A DNA stretch of 45,914 nucleotides, taken from positions 1 to 45,914 of the forward strand of contig VMTE01000014.1 in NCBI GenBank assembly GCA_013791775.1, in the 5' to 3' direction. A program made the position numbers and the translations under genes. The notes below the pieces were generated by a model that saw only the letters and a program-made list of their open reading frames with translations, searched no databases and was not told the DNA's origin. Positions 10,754 through 19,428 of the stretch are shown piece after piece (within the stretch, counting starts at the first letter, position 1; each line of letters opens with the position of its first letter). This DNA comes from Hyphomonas sp. (lineage in GTDB: Bacteria > Pseudomonadota > Alphaproteobacteria > Caulobacterales > Hyphomonadaceae).

Positions 10754-11652
10754 CGATCCTCGTAATCGGCAAACAAGGGCAACTGGCGCTGTGCCTCGGG
10801 GCGGCGGGGCACAAGGATGTCGTATGTCTTGGGCGACCAGAAGTCGATCTCGCCGATGAGACTTTACTTGCCCGCGTGCTCAACATGGTGACTCCCAAAA
10901 TTGTCATCAATGCCGGCGCCTATACATCTGTGGACGGCGCGGAAAGCGATGCTGAAAACGCTTTCGCACTCAACCGGGCGGGGCCTGCAGCCTTGGCCCG
11001 CTTGTGTGCTGCCCGCGGCATTCCGCTCATCCACATCTCGACCGACTGCGTCTTCGACGGCGAGAAAGCCGGCCCCTATGAGCCCGATGATGAAGCCCGT
11101 CCACTGAGCGTTTATGGAGAGTCGAAATGGCAGGGCGAAGAAGCCGTTCGACAATTATGTCCCCAACATCTGATCGTTCGGGTATCCTGGGTGTTCTCGG
11201 AATACGCGCACAATTTTGTGCGCACCCTGCTGCATCTTGCCCGCACGCGGGATGAGTTGACCGTGGTCGAGGACCAGGTGGGATACCCGACCTATTGTCC
11301 AGATATCGCGGAAGGTCTGTTGACGATGGCGGCTGCAGCCGTACAGCCGGGTTTCGCAGCATGGGGCACTTACCACCTTGCTGGGATGGACGAGACCGAC
11401 CGGGCGAGCATGGCCGACGCGATCTTTGCAGCGAGCCGACATTTAGGCGGGCCGTCCGCACGGGTAATCGGTGTACCGACGTCGGATTATCCGACTCCGG
11501 CAAAGCGGCCGCTGAATGCGCGGCTGGCCTCCACGACGACCTTCCTGACCTTCGGAATCAGGCTGCCCGACTGGAAGACGAGGCTGGAGCACAGCGTTCG
11601 CGTTCTGACATCAGATCTTGCGGCCGCGCCAGCGGCTGAACCAAAGAGGTAG
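10750..11652 (+). CDS. rfbD: dTDP-4-dehydrorhamnose reductase
   Basis: RmlD reduces dTDP-4-keto-L-rhamnose to dTDP-L-rhamnose, the last step of the pathway. The 300 residues fit the family. It has the N-terminal IGKQGQL glycine motif, INAGAYTSVDGAE, HISTDCVFDGEKAGPY (the usual STDYVFDG has Cys for Tyr), catalytic VYGESKWQGE (Tyr122, Lys126), RVSWVFSEYAHNFV and PTYCPDIA. Its start codon overlaps the stop of the degenerate rmlC. It is the only complete rmlD in the window, since copy 1 is truncated. Confidence 0.93.
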   Translation: MTILVIGKQGQLALCLGAAGHKDVVCLGRPEVDLADETLLARVLNMVTPKIVINAGAYTSVDGAESDAENAFALNRAGPAALARLCAARGIPLIHISTDCVFDGEKAGPYEPDDEARPLSVYGESKWQGEEAVRQLCPQHLIVRVSWVFSEYAHNFVRTLLHLARTRDELTVVEDQVGYPTYCPDIAEGLLTMAAAAVQPGFAAWGTYHLAGMDETDRASMADAIFAASRHLGGPSARVIGVPTSDYPTPAKRPLNARLASTTTFLTFGIRLPDWKTRLEHSVRVLTSDLAAAPAAEPKR

Positions 11653-11657
11653 GAACG

Positions 11658-12581
11658 ATGGTCGCTTCGGGGATCGCAGACATCGAGCAGCGCGTCATCA
11701 GGGCGATCGAGGACAAGGGTCCGCGCATCGGCAAGGAGCTGGCGCTGGATCTGCCCGACGTGCCGAGCCTCGCGCTGTGGCAAGCCTGCTACACGAGCCG
11801 GCTGCTGCACCTTTCGCATTTTGCGAGTTATTACCTGCGCTTCGATATCACGCGGGGCGACCAGGTGCGGCTCAGCCCATCGATCCTGCGTGATTTCCTT
11901 TCGTTCACGCTGTTCGGCTTGCCGGGTCAGCGCGACCAGATGATCGAACGCCAGGGTACGCTTTCGAACTATCACCGCGAGGTCAGTAAGCAGAAGATTG
12001 CTGTTGCGCAGGATGTGATGAGCAGCCTGCTGGTGCAGATGCCGGGCGGAGTACGGGCCAACTTGTGCGCCTTCATTGCCGGCGACCTTGCTTATTTCCT
12101 CGCGCACAACGAGCCGCGCGAGCATGCGAGCACTGGCGAGATGGTCAAGGGATCCGACATCGACATCATCGTCATCTATCAGGACCTCAACGACGAGGTG
12201 GTGAAACGGATCGAGGATGACATTGCCGAGCTGAAGAATTTCTACCTACGACATCCCAACCATCGCCACGAGATCGACTTCATCGTGAAGTCCCGTGCGA
12301 AGATGGAGCGGCAGTTCCGCTATACCGATATCCACGACAAGATCGCCAGCAAGATCGCCTATGAATCGATGTTCCTGGGCGGATCCTTGCCACTGTACAT
12401 GACCGTTCGGGATTCAATGAAGCGGACCGGCGTGGACGAATTGATCGAGTTGGATTTTGCGCATGCGCTGCAGGATCGCAAGAACGCGATGCGGACCCTG
12501 CTTGAGCATGGATCCGGCGAACTCGACGACGAAACTCGGTCCTTGTTCTATTTCTCGCAGGAACGCGTCGAGTTTACCTGA
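11658..12581 (+). CDS. Nucleotidyltransferase-fold protein of unknown function
   Basis: The 307-residue product starts 5 bases after rfbD with a good AGGA site, so it belongs to the same transcript. Residues 160-210 carry a pol-beta-type pattern: a glycine turn (AGDLAYF), then GSDIDIIVIYQD with Asp167 and Asp169, and a third acidic position in EIDFIVK (Asp207). These three carboxylates would bind two metal ions. The N-terminal 135 residues are helical and not recognised. No signal peptide or membrane segment is visible. I know no characterised homologue. It may nucleotidylate a sugar phosphate, a small molecule or a protein. The linkage to rhamnose genes is the only clue. Confidence 0.6.
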   Translation: MVASGIADIEQRVIRAIEDKGPRIGKELALDLPDVPSLALWQACYTSRLLHLSHFASYYLRFDITRGDQVRLSPSILRDFLSFTLFGLPGQRDQMIERQGTLSNYHREVSKQKIAVAQDVMSSLLVQMPGGVRANLCAFIAGDLAYFLAHNEPREHASTGEMVKGSDIDIIVIYQDLNDEVVKRIEDDIAELKNFYLRHPNHRHEIDFIVKSRAKMERQFRYTDIHDKIASKIAYESMFLGGSLPLYMTVRDSMKRTGVDELIELDFAHALQDRKNAMRTLLEHGSGELDDETRSLFYFSQERVEFT

Positions 12582-12589
12582 CTGCCAGT

Positions 12590-12603
12590 CCCGCGTCAGC
12601 GGG
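12590..12603 (+). terminator. Weak hairpin after the nucleotidyltransferase gene
   Basis: CCCGC-GTCA-GCGGG forms a 5-bp stem with a four-base loop 8 bases after the stop, followed by TTCGTTC rather than a clear T-run. It overlaps the left arm of the 24-bp inverted repeat. It could terminate transcription between the convergent genes, but the support is weak. Confidence 0.3.
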
Positions 12604-12614
12604 TTCGTTCAATC
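12591..12614 (+). repeat. Left arm of a perfect 24-bp inverted repeat
   Basis: This 24-base stretch (starting CCGCGTCAGC, ending GTTCAATC) is the exact reverse complement of 17426-17449. Identity ends sharply at both sides. The two arms enclose 4.8 kb containing the metalloprotease gene and IS remnants. Confidence 0.85.
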
Positions 12615-12631
12615 TTGATTCACAACGGACC

Positions 12632-15600
12632 CTAGGCCATCAGATGCCATTCGAACATATCGGTGTGAAGCTGGGCGTGAAGATCGTACGCCGAGTCGGC
12701 CCAGTCTGACGCGAAGAACCCTGCATCAAGGGCGCTGACAAATGACGAGGTGTGATCCCGCTGAACCCCAGCCCCTGATGTCTCTCCCGCGCCATCTGTT
12801 TGCGGGAGTCCGGAGAAGTCGAACGTGCCGGCCTGGGATTCGGCGAGCGCGGTATCTGCGGGCTGGGTTTCAGCGGCGGCGACAAATACGGTCTGTGCGG
12901 CGGTGAAGTTCGCGGCGGTGAAGTTGGTGAGGCGCACGGTCTGGGCGCCGAACGTCACAAGCGTGTCGGCGCCGGACTGGGTGACGGTGAGCTGGCTGAA
13001 CTGGGTGAGACCGGCCGCGCGGAACAGGATCCGGTCGGCGCCATTGCCGAAGTCGGTGATCGTGTCGGCGCCCCATCCGGTTTCCTGCACGAAGCTGTCA
13101 TTGCCGGCATTGCCGATTATCGTGTCATTGCCGGTGCCGCCATAGATGACGTCATTGGATGCGCCTCCGATGAGGGTGTCGTCGCCGCCATAGCCATAGA
13201 GGGTGGCGAACGTTGCCACGCCGGAGGCATCGAACCTGTCATTGCCGCCGCGCCCGATGGCGCCCTCAGCGCTCATGGCGGCAAGGTTGAAGTTTGTAGC
13301 GCCCGTGCCGTCGAGACGTTCATAGACGACATAGTCGTAGCCGGCTCCGGCGTTCACGCCAGCCACGCTGTTGGTGATGTAGATCGAGTCGTTGAAGGAC
13401 GAGCCGGTGATCGTGTCGGCCCCGCCGCCGGAGAAGACCGTGGCGAACATGGCGAGGCCCGCCGCGCTGATCGTTTCGGCGGCGGAGGATCCGAAGAAGC
13501 CTTCCGCGCCATGGCTGAGCAGGGTGATGGAGAGGGCAGTGCCGCCCTGGTTGATCAAGTAGTCATAGCCCGCCCCGCCCTGTACGGCGCCGCCAGAAAG
13601 GTCGGCCGCGTCCATATAGATATAGTCATTTCCGGTGCCGCCGCGCAGCGTGTCGGCGCCGCCATAGCCATAGAGGGTGACGAAGCTAGCGGTGACGCCC
13701 GAGGCATCGAGCGTGTCATTTCCGTCGCGCCCGATGCCGCCCTCGGCGTTCATGGCGGCGAGGTTGAAGCTCGCGCCGGAACCGTCGAGGCGGTTGTAAA
13801 CCAAATAGTCGAAGCCGGCGCCCGCGTTGACGCTGGCAACCTCGTTGTCGAGGAAGATTCGGTCATTGAAACCCGAACCGGTGACCGTGTCCGCACCGCC
13901 GCCGGTATAGATCGTTGCGAATACCGGAGCGCCCGCCGCATTGATGATCTCGGCGCGCGAGGAACCGAAGATGCCCTCGACTTGTAGCGCCGCCATGTTG
14001 AAGGTGACAGTCCCCGTGAAGCTGGAGGGCGACTGGTGGATGATGTAGTCGTATCCCGCCCCGCCTAGCACGGTGCCGGACTGGATATCCTCATAATCGG
14101 TATAGAGATAATCCGAGCCCGAACCGCCGATCAGCGTGTCGGCGCCATTGAAACCGTAAAGCACTATGCCCACGGTGGCGCCCGAGCCGTCCAGCGTATC
14201 GGCCAGGTGCGTCGCATAGATCCGCTCGATGTCTGCGGCGGCCAGGTTGACCGAGATGCCGGCGGTCGTCAGGTCGGTCATCCAGATCGTGTCATAGCCC
14301 GTGCCGCCGATGAACGTGTCGAGCGCGTCACCGTAGAGGTTGTCATTGTCTGCGCCGCCATCCAGCGTGTCGGCGCCCGCGCCGCCATGCAGGTTGTCGA
14401 TCCCGGCGCCGCCTAGAAGCGTGTCATTCCCGTCCAGCCCGTACAGCGTGTCATTGCCCGCAAGGGCATCGATCACGTCATTGCCAGACGTCCCGTTCAA
14501 GACGTCATTGCTGGCTGTGCCGGTGATGGTCGATGCGCTCGTTTGCAGGATCAGGTTCGACTGGGTCAGCTGGCCGGTGCTGACGCCTTGCAACAGGATG
14601 GTTTGCCCCAATGTGAATGTCAGCAGTGTTCCGCCGACGGAGCTTGTGCGTCCATTGAAGGCGGTCAGCGCCGCGGCACTTGAAAACGCAGTCAGGTCGA
14701 TGCGATCGGCTCCCACAGCGAAATCGGTGATCGTGTCTGCGCCTCCGCCGGTCGCGTATACGAATGTGTCACCGCCGCTGCCAAGCGTGATCGTATTGTT
14801 TGCCGAGTTGCCTGTAATAGTGTCCGAACCGGCGCCACTTACAACATTCTCGATGATGGTGTTGGCGGCAATCGAGACAACGTTGGTGTAGTGCGGAAAA
14901 TTTACGTCCGGGCGATCACCAAGGCTCGAGAACGTTCCCGGCCGGAGGTCCACGATCTGCGGCTGGGAAAAGCCTGAAAGGTTGATCGTATCGACGCCGC
15001 TGGTATCGTAGATCGTCATTGATGGCGGGCGCCGGTAGATGCCTTCGGCCTGTACTACAACGAATTGCGACCAATCAATATTTGAGCCGGGTGCTGATGA
15101 ATTAAAGCCGAAAGTCGTGTTGCCCGCATGTGTGCCAGACGGATTGGCGCCATACAGCTGCTGGATCGCAGTGATGTCGGCTTGTTGAAGGCCTAGAACA
15201 AATCGGTAGTTTCCAATGCCCGATTCAAGTTGATCAAAATACGACATGACCGTAAAGGCCCAGCTGTCGTTAGTGTAGATGCTGTCGAAGCCCCAGTCTG
15301 CAGCGCCGTTGTATGGTCCGGCATGCCCAAGACCGAGGGCGTGGCCGATTTCGTGGATGTAAGTCTGCTGTGTGTAACTGTCGTAGGTCGTGTCGCTGCT
15401 GAACCAATTGCTGGTAATGACGACTGTACTCGAAATGATTGCGTCGCCCTGATAAGTGCCCTGCGCGTAAGCAGCCGGCTCGTCCGGAGTCTGAGGGTCA
15501 GGACTGGGGTTAACGTTTGTAAAAGTGATGTTTCCGCCACTGGTGACGCGCGTGAATGTCAGAGGCGTAACGGCCGACCATTCCTGAAGAGCGCGTTCAG

Positions 15601-16432
15601 CAAGCGTACGTTGAGCGGCCGTTAGTGCCTCGATGTTGTAAGTGATATTCGTTTGTGTCCAGTGCCGTCCGCCTGCTGACCCTTCATTGATCAAATAGTT
15701 GGCTATTTGTTGGATCGAGTAGGACGGTGGTTGGGGCGACACCACCGATGTACCAAGCGTATATGTGCCGGTTGAAGTGACACCACTTGTATTCGCCCAT
15801 CCGTGTGCGTTGATATAGTAAGTTCCTGTCGAGACCGGCGTGAACCTGAGAAGTGAATCCAAACCCACATTGCCATCATCATTGAATGTGATCTGCTGCC
15901 CAAATGGGTTCATTACTTCGAGATAGGGATCAGTTAGCGCATCCGCTCCCGTGCCACTCAAGGAGAACTCATAGAGAACTCCGGCCTGGAGCTGAATTGC
16001 GTACCAATCCTGATCGCCGCTAGATTCGATTTGGCTGTCGACGGAGTCACCGATCGAGATGCTGGTCGCGCCCACCCGAGTGCCGGAAACTTCTCCGGGA
16101 AAACTCAGCGCCGCAAACTCTGCGCCGTATAGGTCGCCAAGCGGATCAAATGTCTGGCGACTCGCTGCCAAGTCGAGCGCTTTCAATGTCGAAACCGAAT
16201 AATTGAACGCCAGCAATTCTGCGGAATGGTCCTGACCGCAGGGGCAGCAGGCCAGCGAATGCGCCCTGGAGGCGAACGTCGAGAGGCGCTCAAAAGTTTC
16301 AAACGACCCTAGCGAAGCGGTCGTCACAGCGGACCAGGCTATCGAGGCGTTCACGGGGCCGAGGGCAAAGCTCACTGCGCCGCGCGAATAATCGCCGGGT
16401 TCCGAATCTTGGTTTCGCAAGGATGCGGGCAT
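12632..16432 (-). CDS. Secreted serralysin-like (M10) zinc metalloprotease with PPC domain and RTX repeats
   Basis: The product has 1266 residues. Domain order: a 120-residue N-terminus without a signal peptide; a pre-peptidase C-terminal-like beta domain (about 122-228, SGDQDWYAIQLQAG and TGTYYINAHG); an M10 catalytic domain (about 240-430) with zinc ligands in HEIGHALGLGH (His360, Glu361, His364, His370) and the Met-turn VMSYFDQ; then calcium-binding RTX nonapeptides and two long repeats of about 200 residues (LYGYGGADTL, GAGYDYV, EGxxG). The C-terminus ends in FEWHLMA and, like the giant FG-GAP protein, has an FDFS-L motif, consistent with type I secretion. A GGAGGA site lies 8 bases before the ATG. 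Known relatives degrade host or environmental proteins. The substrate here and the exporter are unknown. Confidence 0.9.
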   Translation of the reverse strand: MPASLRNQDSEPGDYSRGAVSFALGPVNASIAWSAVTTASLGSFETFERLSTFASRAHSLACCPCGQDHSAELLAFNYSVSTLKALDLAASRQTFDPLGDLYGAEFAALSFPGEVSGTRVGATSISIGDSVDSQIESSGDQDWYAIQLQAGVLYEFSLSGTGADALTDPYLEVMNPFGQQITFNDDGNVGLDSLLRFTPVSTGTYYINAHGWANTSGVTSTGTYTLGTSVVSPQPPSYSIQQIANYLINEGSAGGRHWTQTNITYNIEALTAAQRTLAERALQEWSAVTPLTFTRVTSGGNITFTNVNPSPDPQTPDEPAAYAQGTYQGDAIISSTVVITSNWFSSDTTYDSYTQQTYIHEIGHALGLGHAGPYNGAADWGFDSIYTNDSWAFTVMSYFDQLESGIGNYRFVLGLQQADITAIQQLYGANPSGTHAGNTTFGFNSSAPGSNIDWSQFVVVQAEGIYRRPPSMTIYDTSGVDTINLSGFSQPQIVDLRPGTFSSLGDRPDVNFPHYTNVVSIAANTIIENVVSGAGSDTITGNSANNTITLGSGGDTFVYATGGGADTITDFAVGADRIDLTAFSSAAALTAFNGRTSSVGGTLLTFTLGQTILLQGVSTGQLTQSNLILQTSASTITGTASNDVLNGTSGNDVIDALAGNDTLYGLDGNDTLLGGAGIDNLHGGAGADTLDGGADNDNLYGDALDTFIGGTGYDTIWMTDLTTAGISVNLAAADIERIYATHLADTLDGSGATVGIVLYGFNGADTLIGGSGSDYLYTDYEDIQSGTVLGGAGYDYIIHQSPSSFTGTVTFNMAALQVEGIFGSSRAEIINAAGAPVFATIYTGGGADTVTGSGFNDRIFLDNEVASVNAGAGFDYLVYNRLDGSGASFNLAAMNAEGGIGRDGNDTLDASGVTASFVTLYGYGGADTLRGGTGNDYIYMDAADLSGGAVQGGAGYDYLINQGGTALSITLLSHGAEGFFGSSAAETISAAGLAMFATVFSGGGADTITGSSFNDSIYITNSVAGVNAGAGYDYVVYERLDGTGATNFNLAAMSAEGAIGRGGNDRFDASGVATFATLYGYGGDDTLIGGASNDVIYGGTGNDTIIGNAGNDSFVQETGWGADTITDFGNGADRILFRAAGLTQFSQLTVTQSGADTLVTFGAQTVRLTNFTAANFTAAQTVFVAAAETQPADTALAESQAGTFDFSGLPQTDGAGETSGAGVQRDHTSSFVSALDAGFFASDWADSAYDLHAQLHTDMFEWHLMA

Positions 16433-16550
16433 TGAAAACGTCCTCCGGGGCGCAACTTCGTGGAGTATTGCGCCGCTATGTGTGCCATTTTCCCTTAAAC
16501 CGAACTGAACTCAAGGGCACTCAACCACAAGACATCGTAGCCCAAAGGGT

Positions 16551-16789
16551 ATGAACTCCCACTACAAAGAGGTCCGTCCTCATTCGAGCCTCGGATACCT
16601 GACGCCGGCAGAGTTCGTGGCCAGCAGAAGATCAACAATTGCAGCGCCCGCCAACGCGACGGAGCGCTGCGGTATGCGGGGCCTTCGCGCCCCGACCCGT
16701 CGCTCAACCGCTCCGTAAGGGGCAAATTGAAAAGGCAGTTCTGGTCGCTCACCCAAAATGGCCGTGGTCCGAAGATTCAGAGCAGGTCA
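16551..16789 (+). mobile_element. IS3-family element, 3' remnant (copy B)
   Basis: An open stretch of 55 codons (16551-16718) contains NSHYKEVRPHSSLGYLTPAEF, the hallmark end of IS3-family OrfB transposases just after the last catalytic Glu. The catalytic core is missing, so it is inert. The remaining 70 bases end in GAGCAGGTCA at 16780-16789, matching the tip at 9638-9647. Reading inward from that tip gives TGACCTGCTC, a plausible IS3-type terminal repeat starting with TG. The tip abuts an IS5 remnant directly. Confidence 0.75.
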
Positions 16790-17324
16790 CAGTTCCCCGA
16801 CGATCCAGTTACTGTCATAGGCCTTGTCGGCGAGCAGCGCCCCGAACTCGATCCCCGGATCTGTGGCGCAACGCCGATGGTGTCATACCAGTTGCCGGGC
16901 AGAAGGGCGAAGCGGACAAGATTTTCGAGTGCATCTGTCAGGGCAAGGATCTTTGTCGTCCACCCGCCTTTGGACTTTCCGATGGCCTGATTTTGAGTCC
17001 CCCTTTTGCGCCGTGGGCGTGACGGTGGACGTGAACGATGGTGGCATCAACCATGGCGCACTCCATGTCCGGATCGTCTGATAGCACATCGAAAATCCGC
17101 TTGAAAGCGTCCCTGTCGGTTCAGCAATGGAAGCGATGGAACACGGTGTTCCAGTTGCCCAGTTCTGCGGGAAGATCGCGCCACGGACTGCCCGTGCGCG
17201 CGATCCAGAGCACCGCTTCGAGAAACAGCCGGCCATCCTCACCCGTTCGTCCGGGGGCTGACTTCTTGCCAAGACAAAGTGGTTCAATCTGCGCCCATCG
17301 CGCATCGGTCAGAACATACCGGAT
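16790..17324 (-). pseudogene. IS5-family (IS427-type) transposase, broken
   Basis: On the minus strand the sequence reads RYVLTDARWAQIEPL, then a PGRTGEDGRLFLEAVLWIA stretch and GSPWRDLPAELGNWNTVFHR, as in IS5-family transposases. The usual Trp codon after that is TGA. DMECAMVDATIVHVHRHAHG carries the first catalytic Asp. A frameshift follows: GKSKGGWTTKILALTDALEN lies in another frame. ALLADKAYDSNWIVGEL carries the second Asp and is the last recognisable part before the IS3 tip at 16789. The start codon appears to be ATC instead of ATG. The 3' part with the catalytic Glu is missing. Non-functional. Confidence 0.85.
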
Positions 17325-17425
17325 TATTGCCAAACTCCCCTGATTGAGAGTTTGAATCTGGAGGCTCTGTGTGGTCGCGCATTGATGAGGGCTCGGCCAG
17401 GGGCTGCGCGACTTCATTGAAACCG

Positions 17426-17449
17426 GATTGAACGAACCCGCTGACGCGG
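17426..17449 (-). repeat. Right arm of a perfect 24-bp inverted repeat
   Basis: This is the exact reverse complement of 12591-12614. Around it, 17325-17425 is the IS5 upstream end, and 17450-17700 is unassigned sequence with no start-to-stop gene that I recognise. A minus-strand frame there (reading GWLSFADFNPLDARHYRATN) is open but unidentified. Confidence 0.85.
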
Positions 17450-17705
17450 CCACCCTGCTATGGGATTTGTGGCTCTGTAATGTCTTGCGTCGAGGGGGTT
17501 GAAGTCGGCGAAAGAGAGCCACCCGGTCTCTTTTGCAGACAGTTTGATGCGCTTTGCAGCGCGATGGAGGCTGCCGCGGCGGCGTTGGATCCAACTGCGC
17601 GCCCGAGCATACGCCAAAGAAGCGACGTGAGGTTCATCAGGACACAGAAGAGCGTTGCGCCCAGCGGCTTTGATGGAGCGGCACTGTGAAATCCGGTCTG
17701 TTTGG

Positions 17706-18045
17706 GGGATCGCGCGCTGCTACATGGCGGGCTTCGAAGGCCGGATCCGCCGCGTGCCGCATGTGATCGCGGGCGGGCAGAGCGTCTGGGCGCAATACGT
17801 GATCGAACACGAAAACCGGGACGGCCTGCAGGCGCACCTGACCGCGAACGGTATCCCGAGCATGGTATATTACCCGGTTCCGATCCACCAACAGGACTTT
17901 GCGGCCCGGTATGCGCCCCCCGGCGGGAACAATGCCAGTCACGGAAACGGCCAGCAAGCATGTGCTGGCTCTGCCGATGCATCCCTACCTGGACGCGGAG
18001 ACGCAAGTCCGGGTGATCGACACGGTCCTTGCCTTCAACGGCTGA
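17706..18045 (+). pseudogene. DegT/DnrJ/EryC1 sugar aminotransferase, 3' fragment with frameshift
   Basis: The last 110 or so codons of a PLP-dependent sugar aminotransferase are recognisable: RYMAGFEG-like start, SVWAQYVIEHENRDGLQAHL, IPSMVYYPVPIHQQ, then, after a one-base shift near 17930, MPVTETASKHVLALPMHPYL, DAETQVRVID and LAFNG with stop. The intact gene at 22954-24114 has the same ending, so this is a paralogous or duplicated copy. The PLP lysine region is absent, so there is no activity. It lies between IS scars and metK. Confidence 0.88.
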
Positions 18046-18061
18046 CGCGGGCGGTCCCGCC

Positions 18062-19243
18062 TCAGTTCATCAACCGTTTCAGTTCGTCCACCAGCGCAGT
18101 CTTCTCCCAGCTGAACGTGCCGTCGGCGCCCGGCTTGCGGCCAAAATGGCCATAGGCTGCGGTGGGGCTGTAGATCGGCGCGTTGAGGTTCAGGTGTGTG
18201 CGGATTCCCCGCGGGGAGAGATCGAACAGTTCGCGCAGCGTCTTGGCGATACGGGCCTCATCGGCTTTGCCGGTGCCGTGCGTATCGACATAGATCGACA
18301 GCGGCTGGGCGACGCCGATGGCATAACTGACCTGGATCGTGCAGCGCTCGGCAAGGCCGGCCGCGACGACGTTCTTGGCAAGGTAGCGCGTGGCATAAGC
18401 GGCCGAGCGATCGACCTTCGAAGGGTCCTTGCCCGAGAAGGCGCCGCCGCCATGAGGCGCCGCGCCGCCGTAGGTGTCCACGATGATCTTGCGTCCCGTG
18501 AGGCCAGAGTCGCCGTCCGGGCCGCCGATGCAGAAGCTGCCGGTGGGGTTGACGTAGAACTTGCCTTCCGGCGGGAACCAGCCTTCCGGCAGGACGCTGG
18601 CGACAACCGGGCGGATGATCTCGCGCAGTTCTTCCTGGCTCACATGTTCCTTGTGCTGGTGGGAGACCACCACGGCGTTGACGCCGACCGGGCGAGAGCC
18701 TTGATACTGCAAGGTAACCTGGCTCTTGGCATCCGGTTCGAGCTGCGGGTTTTTCCCGGAATGACGAAGCTCGGCGAGCTTCTCGAGGATCTGGTGCGAG
18801 TAAACGAGCGTGGCCGGCATCAGCTCCGGCGTTTCCGTGGTGGCATATCCGAACATGATGCCCTGGTCGCCGGCGCCTTCTTCCTTGAAGAGACCCTGGC
18901 CTTCCTCGACACCTTTGGCGATCTCGGCCGATTGTCCGTGGACGTAGTTTTCGATCGTCATGTTCTTCCAGTGGAAACCGTCCTGTTCGTAGCCGATATT
19001 TCTGACGACCTTGCGGGCAGCTTCGTTCATTTCCTCTTTGGAGATGACGGCGCCGTTGTTTGTGCGCACTTCGCCGGCGAGCACGACGAGGTTGGTCGTA
19101 CACAGGGTTTCCACCGCCACCTTGGCAGAAGGGTCGCGCGACAGGAACAAGTCCACGATGGCGTCGGAGATCTGGTCGGCGACCTTGTCCGGATGACCTT
19201 CGGCAACGCTTTCGCTCGTGAATTCATGGGATTTCAGGGGCAT
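18062..19243 (-). CDS. metK: S-adenosylmethionine synthase
   Basis: MetK makes SAM from methionine and ATP in the cytosol. The 393 residues are full length. Signature segments include [20 protein letters not shown] at the N-terminus, [10 protein letters not shown], the glycine-rich loop [20 protein letters not shown] and [13 protein letters not shown]. The start codon is ATG at 19243 with GAGGAAACAAAGC upstream. It lies downstream of ahcY on the same strand with a 185-base gap that contains a possible small ORF, and together they form the SAM cycle. SAM supports the methyltransferase reactions of this locus and the whole cell. Confidence 0.97.
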   Translation of the reverse strand: MPLKSHEFTSESVAEGHPDKVADQISDAIVDLFLSRDPSAKVAVETLCTTNLVVLAGEVRTNNGAVISKEEMNEAARKVVRNIGYEQDGFHWKNMTIENYVHGQSAEIAKGVEEGQGLFKEEGAGDQGIMFGYATTETPELMPATLVYSHQILEKLAELRHSGKNPQLEPDAKSQVTLQYQGSRPVGVNAVVVSHQHKEHVSQEELREIIRPVVASVLPEGWFPPEGKFYVNPTGSFCIGGPDGDSGLTGRKIIVDTYGGAAPHGGGAFSGKDPSKVDRSAAYATRYLAKNVVAAGLAERCTIQVSYAIGVAQPLSIYVDTHGTGKADEARIAKTLRELFDLSPRGIRTHLNLNAPIYSPTAAYGHFGRKPGADGTFSWEKTALVDELKRLMN

Positions 19244-19270
19244 GCTTTGTTTCCTCAGAGGACTGACGGT

Positions 19271-19411
19271 TTAGCGGGCAAAAACAATGGTTTGCCGAAG
19301 GGTGCGGGGAGCTGCGGTGACGCATCCATTCTCCTCCATCAGCCGCGCGAGACGCACGGTCCTGCCGACCCGGTCGGGGCAGCTGAGGGGGAGAATGAAT
19401 GCCTGCGCCAC
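19271..19411 (-). CDS. Possible small protein (46 residues) between ahcY and metK
   Basis: A GTG at 19411-19409 follows AAAGGA with 7 bases spacing and opens a 46-codon frame ending in TAA at 19273-19271: VAQAFILPLSCPDRVGRTVR, then LARLMEENGCVTAAPRTLRQ and TIVFAR. About three quarters of its third codon positions are G or C, which is coding-like. An internal ATG would give a 22-residue version. It fills most of the metK leader, so it could be a leader peptide or a small protein. It may also be chance. I do not recognise it. Confidence 0.35.
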   Translation of the reverse strand: MAQAFILPLSCPDRVGRTVRLARLMEENGCVTAAPRTLRQTIVFAR

Positions 19412-19428
19412 CGCGCCGTCCTTTGCGT

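Noticed and set aside
12591-12614. tRNA T-arm or attachment site
   Set aside because: GGGTTCG looks like a T-loop start, but no tRNA acceptor, anticodon or D arm surrounds it, and the loop does not fit TTCRANY.
12800-13987. 395-codon open frame on the plus strand opposite the metalloprotease RTX region
   Set aside because: It mirrors GC-rich calcium-repeat codons; the minus-strand frame has clear protease and RTX motifs, whereas this one has none and no good start.
19244-19428. SAM- or SAH-sensing riboswitch upstream of metK
   Set aside because: The location is attractive and a GGAG..CTCC dyad exists, but I could not match the conserved cores of SAM-I, SAM-II, SAM/SAH or SAH riboswitches. 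A covariance-model search would decide.
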